Assembly: GCF_900010725.2 (NCBI RefSeq)
Contig: NZ_LR734879.1
Span: 23,807 to 85,974, forward strand
Direction of reading: 5' to 3'
Length of the DNA: 62,168 bases
Origin: Planktothrix serta PCC 8927
Lineage (GTDB): Bacteria > Cyanobacteriota > Cyanobacteriia > Cyanobacteriales > Microcoleaceae
Positions 36,037-45,158 of this stretch are shown here, one piece after another. The translations under genes were made by a program, and so were the position numbers. Within the stretch, counting starts at the first letter, position 1, and each line of letters opens with the position of its first letter. Below the pieces are notes generated by a model. It was not told the DNA's origin. It saw only the letters and a list, made by a program, of their open reading frames with translations, and did not search any database.

Positions 36037-36148
36037 AACCCGGATTTAAGGGATTAATGGGATTGCACATAAAATTTAGTTTATGTTTTCGGCTTTGAGT
36101 TAAATTAATGATATTATTACTTATCTTAATTTTTACCGAATTTACCCT

Positions 36149-37366
36149 ATGAAAATTTTAGTATTAAATGCGGGTTCAAGTTCTCAAAAAAGCTGTTTGT
36201 ATGAAATTACAAAATCTACGTTACCCGACTATCCCTTACACCCGATTTGGGAAGCGAGTATTGATTGGACAGGATCACAGGAATTGGGTTTAATGACTGT
36301 CAAAAAACCAGGGGTAAAACAAGAGTATTCCTTAGATTTGAAATCCAAGCAAGAAGCACTCTCTCAAATGTTTAATACCCTAATTTCAGGGGAAACAAAA
36401 GTTTTAAATCACCTTTCAGAAATTAATATTGTCGGTCATCGCGTCGTCCATGGCGGCTCAGATTATTCGGAAGCAATATTAATTGATGAAAAAGTTAAGG
36501 AAACTATTCAGTCTTTAATTCCTCTGGCTCCTAGTCACAACCCCGCCCATTTAGAAGGAATTGAAGCCGTTGAAACTCTATTAGGAACTGTCCCCCAAGT
36601 TGCAGTATTTGATACCGCTTTTCATCGAAAAATGCCCGATTATGTAACAATTTATCCGATTCCTTATCACTATTTAAAAGAAGGAATTAAACGCTATGGA
36701 TTTCATGGAACAAGCCATAAATATTGTGCGAAACAAACGGCTAAAATCCTCGATAAACCCTTAGAACTCTTAAAAATAATTACCTGTCATTTAGGAAATG
36801 GATGTTCCTTAGCTGCAATTCAAGATGGGATTAGTATTAATACTACTATGGGATTTACCCCCCTAGAAGGATTAATGATGGGAACCCGAAGCGGTTCAAT
36901 TGATCCGTCTATTGTCTTATATTTACAAGGAAAATATCAATATGATGTGCATCAAATTAATCAAATTTTAAATAAAGAATCGGGGTTAAAAGGAATTGTG
37001 GGGGAGTCGGGAGATCTGCGATATATTTTAGCAGAAATCAAAGCCGGAAATGCTCAAGCTAAACTCGCCTTTGAAATGTATATTCATCGCTTAAAAATGG
37101 GAATTGGGCAAATGTTAGCGAGTTTAGGGGGTTTAGATGCGTTAGTATTTACCGCCGGAGTCGGAGAACACGCCGAAAAAGTTCGAGAAGCCGCTTGTCA
37201 AGGATGGGAGTTTTTAGGGTTAAAATTAGACTTAGAAAAAAATTCTTCTAACCCCGTTGATCAAGAGATTTCTACATCGGATTCTCAAGTTAAAATATTA
37301 GTAGTTCATACGGAGGAAGATTGGGCGATCGCAACGGAATGTTGGCATTTATTTAATTGCTATTAA
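36149..37366 (+). CDS. ackA: Acetate kinase
   Basis: 405 residues, normal length. The start MKILVLNAGSSSQKSCLYEI carries the ASKHA phosphate-binding residues. Other features are VGHRVVHGG, FDTAFHRKMPDY, RYGFHGTSHKY (catalytic His), CHLGNGCSLAAI, TPLEGLMMGTRSGSIDPSIV and FTAGVGEHAEKVRE. It converts acetyl phosphate plus ADP to acetate plus ATP. Together with the nearby phosphoketolase it completes a fermentative or overflow route. It follows the histidine-phosphatase gene by 112 bp. Confidence 0.95.
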   Translation: MKILVLNAGSSSQKSCLYEITKSTLPDYPLHPIWEASIDWTGSQELGLMTVKKPGVKQEYSLDLKSKQEALSQMFNTLISGETKVLNHLSEINIVGHRVVHGGSDYSEAILIDEKVKETIQSLIPLAPSHNPAHLEGIEAVETLLGTVPQVAVFDTAFHRKMPDYVTIYPIPYHYLKEGIKRYGFHGTSHKYCAKQTAKILDKPLELLKIITCHLGNGCSLAAIQDGISINTTMGFTPLEGLMMGTRSGSIDPSIVLYLQGKYQYDVHQINQILNKESGLKGIVGESGDLRYILAEIKAGNAQAKLAFEMYIHRLKMGIGQMLASLGGLDALVFTAGVGEHAEKVREAACQGWEFLGLKLDLEKNSSNPVDQEISTSDSQVKILVVHTEEDWAIATECWHLFNCY

Positions 37367-37520
37367 TGACAGTTTACTATTTTCTGTAAATATCATTAAA
37401 TCACGGTAAGCGTAACACTAATATATCAAAAATAGGCGATCGCATTTTAAACCTAAAAACGCGATCGCTTTAATTAATAGGATTATTGAAGTTATCATCC
37501 CGTCAGATTAACAGCCTAAA

Positions 37521-37805
37521 TTATTTTATCGGGTTATATTCGGCTAATAACTTTTCTAATTTAGCTTGATCAACTTTAGATAATAATTTATCGGCTTCAT
37601 GATTATCTCGAACCGTTTTAGCTAACGTAAAAGAAGACCCCACCGAAAAGGTTAAACCCATTCCCATAAATCCTTTCACCCAAATATCAACCGGAAGGTA
37701 AGCAATTCCAATAGCAGTTGTAGATACAGCCAGAATAAAAGATAGCCAAACTTGAAGAATCCAAGCGGATGTATCTTTTTGTGCTAACATTTGTTTATTA
37801 CTCAT
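37521..37805 (-). CDS. YiaA/YiaB-type two-helix membrane protein
   Basis: 94 residues. Two hydrophobic helices (WILQVWLSFILAVSTTAIGIAYL and WVKGFMGMGLTFSVGSSFTLAKTVRD) joined by a short loop match the YiaA/B two-helix family. A charged C-terminal tail (KLLSKVDQAKLEKLLAEY) follows. Function is unknown. It converges with ackA and lies downstream of the 2OG oxygenase gene. The ATG follows AAGGAAGT (minus strand). Confidence 0.75.
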   Translation of the reverse strand: MSNKQMLAQKDTSAWILQVWLSFILAVSTTAIGIAYLPVDIWVKGFMGMGLTFSVGSSFTLAKTVRDNHEADKLLSKVDQAKLEKLLAEYNPIK

Positions 37806-37943
37806 AATTATTACTTCCTTGGGGTGTTAGTTTAGTTAGATTTTAGTTGTGATCAACAAAAACCCTCACAAGTTATGGACAGTTTAAGAAACTGTACACT
37901 ACCCTCTTGTGTAAAGCGAACATCCTTGCTTAAATAATTGTGG

Positions 37944-38807
37944 TTAACCCGCACGAAACCAACCATTAAGGGTAAAGCGTCCATCTTCAAACCGTCGGGA
38001 CGGACAACTAACAGGCATGACCTCATGTTTGCAACGACTATCAAAAAAAACGATACTATTATTATGGGGTTCAATATCAATAAATTCCCGTTCATTTAAG
38101 GCATAACTATTATTCCATTCCGTTGCATACAGTCTTAAATTTCCTCCCGAAAAGTTTTTGGGTTGTTTATGAAAATAATAGACATAACTAATGACGCGAG
38201 TATCGGTTTCAGGACTCCCAGAATCATTATGAATTTTATAGAAACATCCATCATTATGAGCAGTTAATTGCATTTCAACTTGAGAAACTGTAAAGGGAGA
38301 AAAGTTTAACTGAGTCAGAACAGAAGGAATTGTAGCCATTAGTTTTTTGCGAAGCAATTCATAAAAACCAGGAAATAATGTTGCATATAAAATAGAAGAT
38401 TTGCGATAATTAATAGCTTTAGTTGTTGTTTTAGAATCAACAAATTTACTCGATTGTTTTAAAGCAATTTTTAAGGCTTCTCGATTTTCTTGGGGGGTTA
38501 AAAAGTTTTCAATTTGGACATAATTTGCCGGGAGAATTGTAATATTGTTTTCAACAACCTTCGGGGTTGAATTAGGTGATATTTCTGGCGTTGAGGATAG
38601 CAAAGAAGATGATTTTAAAGATTCCATTAAAGTAACAGAAGAACATTCTGCCATTTCTAATATTTTTAAGGCTATATTTGCTCGTTCTGAAGGGTTGATT
38701 TTTTCATCTTGTAGCAGGGTTTCTAAGGTTTTAATTGACTGATTGATTAAATTTTGAAGTTGGTCTGTGGAAATTAGAGAAGGGGTTGTAGAAGGGATAG
38801 TATTCAT
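37944..38807 (-). CDS. 2-oxoglutarate/Fe(II)-dependent oxygenase (prolyl-4-hydroxylase-like)
   Basis: 287 residues from the ATG at 38807 (frame open to 38822). The N-terminal ~95 residues are helical and low in conservation. The C-terminal jelly roll has the iron triad: H-x-D in YKIHNDSGSPETD and the distal His in DSRCKHEVMPV. The 2-oxoglutarate-binding Arg lies in DGRFTLNGWF. The stretch GGNLRLYATEW is typical of P4H/Tpa1-like oxygenases. The substrate may be a protein prolyl residue or a small molecule. It is the first gene downstream of nrdB, but after a perfect palindrome, so probably a separate unit. Confidence 0.85.
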   Translation of the reverse strand: MNTIPSTTPSLISTDQLQNLINQSIKTLETLLQDEKINPSERANIALKILEMAECSSVTLMESLKSSSLLSSTPEISPNSTPKVVENNITILPANYVQIENFLTPQENREALKIALKQSSKFVDSKTTTKAINYRKSSILYATLFPGFYELLRKKLMATIPSVLTQLNFSPFTVSQVEMQLTAHNDGCFYKIHNDSGSPETDTRVISYVYYFHKQPKNFSGGNLRLYATEWNNSYALNEREFIDIEPHNNSIVFFDSRCKHEVMPVSCPSRRFEDGRFTLNGWFRAG

Positions 38808-38873
38808 ACAGAGTTCGAGCAAATAGTGCTAGAAAGCTATTCTCTCTATGGTGACACAAATTTTATGTTAACG

Positions 38874-38901
38874 GTAGAGACGTGCTATAGCACGTCTCTA
38901 C
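38874..38901. terminator. Perfect 28-bp palindrome downstream of nrdB
   Basis: GTAGAGACGTGCTA and TAGCACGTCTCTAC are exact reverse complements. Placed 7 bp after the nrdB stop it may act as a bidirectional transcript end. It belongs to the same GTAG-headed palindrome family as 30120-30149. Confidence 0.55.
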
Positions 38902-38907
38902 GAGCGG

Positions 38908-39368
38908 TTAAATTTCGTCCCAACCACTGACGCCGGAAGACATCACATAACTGGTGACGCTGGCTTCAAAGAAATTGGCTTTAGTATGCGCTTCTTTTTT
39001 GGTATCCGAGAAGCGTTCTAAATGGGTATAGGGACTTTTGCTGTACTTTTTATCGGGATAAAGCGGTTCTAAACCGATAGAACGCAACCGAATATTTGCT
39101 AGATATTTGGTGTATTGTTCGGTGCTATATTCGGTGATTCCTAAGATATTATTTCCCACAATATGATTAGTCCATTTACATTCATGTTCAACGGCTGTAT
39201 TGAACATTTCATAAATTTGATCAACCGAATGGGTAAACACTTGCATGGCTTCAGGAATCAATTTTTGGAATAACCGAACATGACTCAATTCGTCCCTATT
39301 AATCATTTTGAAAATATCAGCAGATCCCGGCATTAACATCCGTGACGCTAAATTGTAGAAGTAGATAA
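38908..39368 (-). CDS. nrdB: Ribonucleotide reductase beta subunit NrdB, exon 3
   Basis: Last exon, ~153 codons plus stop. It begins in the middle of a codon completed by exon 2 (reconstructed NG-F-IYFYNLASRMLMPGSAD). It contains INRDELSHVRLFQ, with the last Glu/His metal ligands of the diiron site, and ends SSGVSGWDEI. The total exon length (341+296+461=1098) is divisible by three and gives a 365-residue protein, normal for NrdB. The apparent open frame beginning at 39381 includes intron sequence. Confidence 0.9.
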
Positions 39369-39669
39369 CGCTACTACCCATCCTTTCAGTAGGGGCTAGA
39401 ACATACCATTATCTTTTATCTTAAACGAATAAAAGATACTCACCCTCTGTTCGTTGAACCTTCTCCTTTTATGCGGAGCTTGGCTGCTGATTACCCATTG
39501 TAAAGATTAGATCCCTTGCGGCTTCCAATCAATCCTTTAACTTTTTTCTGCTCTCGCACCTGGCGCGCTTATCATTTCTAATTTCGCTTTGGTATAAAGG
39601 CTTTAGGGAGTTCCAGCAATTTGATGAGTTTTCACTAACATCTCGCGGTGCTAGGGGGCCATTAATTTA
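39369..39669 (-). ncRNA. ORF-less group I intron in nrdB (301 nt)
   Basis: Read on the minus strand the conserved core blocks appear in order: P-like AAATTGCTGGAACTCCC, Q-like AATCAGCAGCC and R-like GTTCAACGAACAGAGGG. The 5' exon ends GGGT with the required U. The internal guide GCCC lies shortly after the 5' splice site and pairs with GGGU through the U-G wobble. The intron ends in G (39369). Splicing at exactly these bases restores the NrdB frame as ...YFYNG-F-IYFYNLASR. There is no open reading frame, so homing would need a factor in trans. Confidence 0.85.
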
Positions 39670-39965
39670 ACCCATTGTAGAAGTAAAGTCCTTCTAACAT
39701 ATAATCGGCTAACAGAGCAATGAAATAGTTTTCAGCAGTGGAATCATCAATATATTTTTGATAAATCCCAGCGATAAATTCACAGCGATCGCGTAAGACA
39801 CGATCGGTTTTCCAAAACTCATAAACAAAGGTTCTCCGATCAGATGGAATCATCGTTTCAATCATGTATTGATAACTCTGATTGTGCATTGCCTCTTGAG
39901 AAGTTTGTTCTGCCATACACAGACTAATTTCTGGGGCAGTTACACAACTTTTGAGGTGAGGAATA
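39670..39965 (-). CDS. nrdB: Ribonucleotide reductase beta subunit NrdB, exon 2
   Basis: Middle exon of 296 nt. It continues from exon 1 across the group II intron (reconstructed ...LDSIQTC-N-IPHLKSCVTAPEISLCMAEQTSQEAMHNQSY). It carries the TAPE and QEAMHNQ segments containing diiron ligands (Glu and His), then the helix ending LLADYMLEGLYFYNG. It ends with the first base of a Phe codon, completed in exon 3. Confidence 0.88.
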
Positions 39966-42369
39966 GTTAAACTAAGCAATAACCTCACGATTACTGCTCG
40001 TCTTCAGAACCGGACTTGAGACTTTCACCTCATCCGGCTCCTCAATGATTTGGCTCTTATCATGAGTACCTTGAGAACTGCCATCTCTGACGGTTTTCTT
40101 GTCGTGGCAATGTCGATGTAGAAGTTGAAGGTTTTTGTACTCATCTTTTCCACCTTTTGACAGGGGAAGGATGTGGTCGATTTCTAGTACATCTTCTTCT
40201 TTAATGTACAATCCGCATTCTGGGCATTTCCCTTTTTGTTTCTTTAAGAGTATTGCTACTCTTTTAGGAACTTCCGGGTGTTTACCCATTCTTTGACTCC
40301 AGTATTTCCAGTTACCATCATAGGGCGATAGATTTTCTTTAACTTTGACATGAGATTTTATAGGAGTATCCGCATGGAGTAGTAGTCGAGTTAATTTATC
40401 TTCCTTACGACTAGCAAATACCCAGTTTCTATTTCCCTCAGAATGCCAATATCTATCTGCGACCCATTTATCAGTTTTATTCTGATGACGGTGTTTACCC
40501 CAGCTTAACAATTTGTAGAATATAAGATGATCTAATTTAGCGTAGATATCTTTACTCACAACACCAGAAAAATAATTGCACCATCCCCGGATTATCGGGT
40601 TTAAGTTATCAATCAGAGCCTTTTGGGGTGCTGATTGATGTTTGTCAATAATTTCACTGATGTTTTGATAATATTCCTTAATCGATTGCCGACTGGGTTT
40701 GATGAGGGTTTTGTACCCTAGTAATCGTCCACCTTTTGTGGTTTTTCCAGAGTGATATTTTCCGACTTTGTATTGTCGAATATTAAACCCTAGAAAATCA
40801 AATCCGGGTTCTTGATTCTCATATAGGTTAAGAGTATGAGTCATTCTGGTTTTACTAGGTTTCAATTCCAATCCCATGCCTTTTAACCATTCAGAAATTA
40901 TTTCTTGACATCGTTGGACAATGGTTATGTCTTCGTGAAGAATCACAAAGTCATCGGCATATCGGATTAAGCTTATTGCCTTGGCTTTGTCTCTGGGTGA
41001 TAATTTCCCTGGTAAAGTTTTAACAAATTCCTTAATCTGATATTCCATCCCATGAAGGGCGATGTTAGCCAGAAGTGGAGAAATGACCCCGCCCTGTGGC
41101 GTACCCTTTGATGTCGGGAACAATTGCTTACCATCCATGACTCCGCTTTTCAGCCAAGCCCGAATTTGTCTTCGTAATTTTGGATAGGTATTGAGTTTAT
41201 CGAGCAATTGTTCATGGTCGATACCATCAAAGCATTGAGCGATATCGGCATCAAGCACAAATTTGGGTTTTTGCTTGATGACAATAAAGATTGCTTGGAT
41301 TGCATCATGGCATGAGCGTCCTGGTCTGAACCCATAAGAATTAGGTTCAAATCGCGCTTCCCATTCGGGTTCTAATCCTAGTTTGACTAGGGCTTGTAAT
41401 GCGCGGTCATATATTGTTGGTATTCCCAAAGGTCTTTTTTCGACCTTCGGTTTAGGTATCCATACCCGCCGCATTGGTTTGACTTTTGACCCAAGTTTCA
41501 GGTTTTTTACCAGATTTAGACGTTGTTTAGGGGTTAATGATTTAATCCCATCAACACCTGCTGTCTTTTTACCTTGGTTATCCTGAGTCACCTTTCTGAC
41601 CGCCAGCATTTTTGCTGACCAGGACTTCATCAATGTTTTCTGGAGTCTGCGAACGACTTTAACATCACCACGACTTGAGGCTCGATAGATTCTCTTTTGC
41701 AGCTTATAAATCCGGCGTTCCAGCTTGCGCCAGTTTACCTGATTCCATTCCACCGTAGTCTTTAAACTCGTATTAGACATATTTACTACTTATTGAAACT
41801 CTACCTTCCAAATCATCGTGAGTCTGTTTGCATATCTCAGGCATTACTCTGAGCTTTCGCTTCTGACTCAATCCTTCCGACTCGCTGCATCCGGTTAGCA
41901 CCTACTCGGAATATTCGACCTTTCCGAGAGCATACGAGGGGTTACTTCGTTCCAAATGACCATTTTATGTACCTTTAGAGTGATGCTCTACGCCGGGTTT
42001 ATGGGAAGTGCAGGATGGTCTATTGCAAATTAGCCACCTCCATTAGCCTTTGTCTTTTTGACTCCAGGGTATCAGCCCTATTTCCCTGGTTCCAAATTAC
42101 GACGCTTCAAACACATCTTCGTTGACTACTCATGGGTACTTTGCTCAACAGTTATCGGTTACGCTGATTCAGCTAGGCTTCCGATAGTCTGCCTTTTCAC
42201 CCCGCTTTACGGATTGATGGCTAGTCGCTACCGTAGGGGTAATGCTGTCACTCTTGCACCTAGAGGGTAGGATTTTCACCTACATGGTCACTTAGTTGTC
42301 AAGGTTTTTCCAACCTTGCCGACTCCACATCAATCTTAGAGACTGACTTTTGAGCCGAACGAATCGCAC
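39966..42369 (-). mobile_element. Group II intron with reverse transcriptase ORF in nrdB
   Basis: 2404 nt. The 5' end reads GTGCG, the bacterial group II consensus. Near the 3' end domain V is obvious: the arms GAGCCGGATGAGG and AAGTCCGGTTC lie at about 40005-40042 (minus strand). A short domain VI follows (AGCAGTAA paired with TTATTGCT), and the element ends AAC. Removing it joins TGC-AA to T-ATT-CCT and restores the NrdB frame. About 590 nt upstream of the ORF (41781-42369) correspond to domains I-III. The intron ORF continues through domains V and VI. Confidence 0.88.
39972..41780 (-). CDS. ltrA: Group II intron reverse transcriptase/maturase with HNH endonuclease
   Basis: 602 residues. 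An N-terminal RT0-like region (WNQVNWRKLERRIYKLQKRIYRAS) leads to an RT domain with AGVDGIKSL, PKVEKRPLGIPTIYDRALQ, GTPQGGVISPLLANI and catalytic YADDFVIL. A thumb/maturase X domain (~330-450) follows. The C-terminal HNH endonuclease has CPECGLYIKEEDVLEIDHILPLSKGG and a closing H-x-x-C. The last ~25 residues (EEPDEVKVSSPVLKTSS) are translated from domains V/VI of the intron RNA. All catalytic residues are intact, so the intron may be mobile. Confidence 0.95.
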   Translation of the reverse strand: MSNTSLKTTVEWNQVNWRKLERRIYKLQKRIYRASSRGDVKVVRRLQKTLMKSWSAKMLAVRKVTQDNQGKKTAGVDGIKSLTPKQRLNLVKNLKLGSKVKPMRRVWIPKPKVEKRPLGIPTIYDRALQALVKLGLEPEWEARFEPNSYGFRPGRSCHDAIQAIFIVIKQKPKFVLDADIAQCFDGIDHEQLLDKLNTYPKLRRQIRAWLKSGVMDGKQLFPTSKGTPQGGVISPLLANIALHGMEYQIKEFVKTLPGKLSPRDKAKAISLIRYADDFVILHEDITIVQRCQEIISEWLKGMGLELKPSKTRMTHTLNLYENQEPGFDFLGFNIRQYKVGKYHSGKTTKGGRLLGYKTLIKPSRQSIKEYYQNISEIIDKHQSAPQKALIDNLNPIIRGWCNYFSGVVSKDIYAKLDHLIFYKLLSWGKHRHQNKTDKWVADRYWHSEGNRNWVFASRKEDKLTRLLLHADTPIKSHVKVKENLSPYDGNWKYWSQRMGKHPEVPKRVAILLKKQKGKCPECGLYIKEEDVLEIDHILPLSKGGKDEYKNLQLLHRHCHDKKTVRDGSSQGTHDKSQIIEEPDEVKVSSPVLKTSSNREVIA

Positions 42370-42710
42370 TTGCAGGTTTGAATGGAATCTAAAAACGTCA
42401 AATAGGATAAAATTCCATCAAATGCCCAGCGTTCATCGGGAGTTAAATTAACATAATCCACGACATCCTGAGTAATATCTAATTTTTCAGGAACCCAGAA
42501 ATTCTCCCGCATTTGTTTATACAAACTGACAGCCCAGGAATAACGCACATCATTAAGTTGCATTAAATTTGTGGTTTCCCCAAACCAAATTGAACGATGA
42601 GCAATATCATCATTTCCATTGGGGTTAAAAATGGGATTTATGGGCATTTTCAAGGGTTTTTGATGCCCACTTTTATCCATTGCTGATGATGAAAACAAAT
42701 CTAGGGTCAT
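42370..42710 (-). CDS. nrdB: Ribonucleotide reductase beta subunit NrdB, exon 1
   Basis: First exon of 341 nt encoding MTLDLFSSSAMDKSGHQ to LTFLDSIQTC plus two bases. The start ATG lies 77 bp after the nrdA stop, so the pair forms one operon. NrdB carries the diiron/tyrosyl-type radical cofactor that activates NrdA. Conserved segments are RSIWFGETTNLMQLNDVRY and LTPDERWAFDGILSYLTFLDSIQ. Without intron removal the frame would stop at 42336 after nonsense residues, so expression depends on splicing. Confidence 0.9.
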
Positions 42711-42787
42711 AGTTGTAAAATAGAGTAGTGCAAGATTACTTTATCTTACAAGTATGACATAGCGCTATAGGCTTAACAATTTAACGG

Positions 42788-45046
42788 TTAGTTTGCACAA
42801 GCAACGCAACCATCATCGGCTTCTTTGAAGCTGTCGCGCTGTACAGTCCTGACATAATAAACGGCTTTACACCCTTGTTGCCAAGCTAAGATTAATGTAT
42901 CAAAAATATCTTTAGCTTTCAGAGTCCGATCAGGCTCATCGGGGAAATAAATTCCTTCGTTGAGATTAAACATTAATTCCATTGAAATTCCGGTATCAAT
43001 CCATTGTTGAACAGTCGCAACTGCTTTCACAACAATTTGTTGATTTAGGCTTTTATTTTCCGGGTAAAACCAGAAATGATCCCGCAAGAAAGGCGGAGCA
43101 ATGGGTACGGTTCCTTTTGCCCATTTGTCATAGAAAAAACGACTATAACAAGGTAAAATACTAGCAGTACATCCTTGCACTAAAGAAGAAGATGTGTTAG
43201 GAGCGATCGCGGTAATATGAGAATTCCGAATCCCATATTGTTGAATCTCTAAACTCAATTTTTGCCAGCGTTCTTTATTCCCAGCGTGTTGTAAAAACCA
43301 CTCTACGGGTTTCGCTCCAATTAACTTTCCTTGACTCCAAGTGCTACCTTTAAAGGCTGGATAAGCGCCTCGTTCTTTTGCCAATTCCATTGAGGTTTGA
43401 GTACAATAGAAACCGATATCTTCAAATAGATGACTAATTTCGGTTAAATGATTATAGGTTAAGCGATTTTTGGCTAACCAATCTGCTAAACCCATCGCTC
43501 CAACCCCAATAGTACGATATTTTTGATTATGGTGTTTACTGGCTTCAAAGGGTGTATTAGTAATTTCAATGGTATTGTCTAACATTCGCACCGCAATTTC
43601 ACAGATTTCTGGGAGTTCTTCGGGTTCAATATTAGCCAAATTCAAGGAATCTAAATTGCAAGTGTGTGCTTCCTCTCCGGGTTTAACATTACTCCACGAT
43701 TCTTGACATAAATTCCCCCCCGGAATATACCCTTCGTGTTGATTTGGATTAGCTCGATTTGAGGTATCTTTAAACCATAAATAGGGCATTCCCGTTTCCA
43801 CTTGCGATCGCATAATTAACTTGAACAGTTCTCTAGCATTTACCTTTCTATAAAGGGTAATTTCTGTATCTAAATTTTCTTCTATTTTTTGATAAGCACT
43901 TTCAAAAGCATCCCCCCAAGTTTCTGCTAATTCAATCCCTAATTTTTCCCTAATTTCATAGGGATCAATCAGTGTCCAATCTTCCCGATTAATCACCCGG
44001 CGCATGAATTCATCGGAGATGACTAATTGCGGAAAAATATCATACGCTTTGCGACGTTGATCCCCATTTTCCGTTTGCATTTCCAGAAATTCGGAAACAT
44101 CTAAATGCCAGATATCTAAACTAACCGTAATTGCTCCCGCCCGACGACCTCCTTGGTTAACCGCGATCGCAGTATCATTTAATAACTTAATCCAAGGAAT
44201 AACACCCCCAGAGGTGTTTTGTTTCCCCATAACCCAACTTCCTGTCGCCCGAACTCGACTAACATTTGTTCCTACACCCCCGCCATTTTTAGAAATCCTA
44301 GCAGCATCTTTAATCGTGTCAAAAATGCTTTCTAAATTATCATCCATTGCTGTAATAAAACAGCTACTCAATGAACCATGAGGAATCCTTAAATTAGCTA
44401 AAATGGGTGTGGCTAATGAAATTTTCCGTTGAGCGATCGCTTGATAAAATTTTCGCGCCCAGAATAAACGATTTTCAGATGTTTCAACAATTGCTAATAG
44501 TAATGCACAGGTTAATAAAGCTTCCTGGGGTAATTCCTCAGACAATAAATAGCGTTTACTTAACAAAACCGCCCCAGCATAATCATAATCTTTATCCCAT
44601 TCGGGATTAATCCAACTTCCGGCTTCTTGAAGTTCTTCTACGGTATAGGTTAAAATCCGAACATCATATTGTCCCTGTTCAACTTTGTTGTGAACGGTTC
44701 TGCAATAGTCGCCATATTCATAACCACGACGGACTAAGGTATCTTTCCATAAACTCCAAATATGCAGTCTTCCGGCCACATAACGCCAGTCGGGGTCTGA
44801 GGGACTACATAATTCTAGGGCGCAATTAATTAAATTATCCTGAATTTCTCTCGTGGTCACACCATTGCGGAGACGGGTGGTGAGTCCCGCTTCTAGGGTA
44901 ATGGGGTTGGCCTCCATCCCCTCACAAGCCCAGTTGACTACCTCTCGAATTTTCGATACATCTAAGGGGGCAAAACTGCCGTCCCGCTTAATGACTTTAA
45001 TATCTTTGTTGGGGGTGATGGTAATCGACGGTGATGTTGATTGCAT
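42788..45046 (-). CDS. nrdA: Ribonucleoside-diphosphate reductase alpha subunit NrdA
   Basis: 752 residues from the ATG at 45046 (an in-frame TTG at 45064 would add six). An N-terminal ATP-cone (IKVIKRDGSFAPLDVSKI) gives allosteric control. The catalytic barrel has NLCQESWSN and HTCNLDSLNLANI with active-site residues, SSCFITAMDDNLESI, and NTSSSLVQGCTASILPCYS. The C-terminal redox tail ends GCVACAN (C-x-x-C). It makes deoxynucleotides with NrdB, encoded next. A tandem NrdR-box pair lies 56-112 bp upstream of the start. Confidence 0.95.
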   Translation of the reverse strand: MQSTSPSITITPNKDIKVIKRDGSFAPLDVSKIREVVNWACEGMEANPITLEAGLTTRLRNGVTTREIQDNLINCALELCSPSDPDWRYVAGRLHIWSLWKDTLVRRGYEYGDYCRTVHNKVEQGQYDVRILTYTVEELQEAGSWINPEWDKDYDYAGAVLLSKRYLLSEELPQEALLTCALLLAIVETSENRLFWARKFYQAIAQRKISLATPILANLRIPHGSLSSCFITAMDDNLESIFDTIKDAARISKNGGGVGTNVSRVRATGSWVMGKQNTSGGVIPWIKLLNDTAIAVNQGGRRAGAITVSLDIWHLDVSEFLEMQTENGDQRRKAYDIFPQLVISDEFMRRVINREDWTLIDPYEIREKLGIELAETWGDAFESAYQKIEENLDTEITLYRKVNARELFKLIMRSQVETGMPYLWFKDTSNRANPNQHEGYIPGGNLCQESWSNVKPGEEAHTCNLDSLNLANIEPEELPEICEIAVRMLDNTIEITNTPFEASKHHNQKYRTIGVGAMGLADWLAKNRLTYNHLTEISHLFEDIGFYCTQTSMELAKERGAYPAFKGSTWSQGKLIGAKPVEWFLQHAGNKERWQKLSLEIQQYGIRNSHITAIAPNTSSSLVQGCTASILPCYSRFFYDKWAKGTVPIAPPFLRDHFWFYPENKSLNQQIVVKAVATVQQWIDTGISMELMFNLNEGIYFPDEPDRTLKAKDIFDTLILAWQQGCKAVYYVRTVQRDSFKEADDGCVACAN

Positions 45047-45101
45047 GGTCAATATTTGTACCAACTTCTATGATGAATTCACGTCTTACCACTTTACTCT
45101 A

Positions 45102-45158
45102 ATTCCATATTTAGTGACAGGGATTGACAAAAATCTTATTTTACACTATATTTAGCGT
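45102..45158 (-). promoter_or_regulatory. Tandem NrdR boxes upstream of nrdA
   Basis: 45143-45158 reads ACACTATATTTAGCGT, 14 of 16 matches to ACACTATATATAGTGT. 45102-45117 reads ATTCCATATTTAGTGA, 11 of 16. The box starts are 41 bp apart, four helical turns, as in known NrdR pairs (31-32 or 41-42 bp). NrdR is the ATP/dATP-sensing repressor of ribonucleotide reductase genes. The rest of 45047-45387 holds a CAACCCC-ATAA-CGGGG hairpin (about 45220-45240) and no gene. Confidence 0.7.

Noticed and set aside
42058-42270. 70-codon plus-strand frame
   Set aside because: It lies antisense within domains I-III of the group II intron and reflects RNA structure, not a gene.
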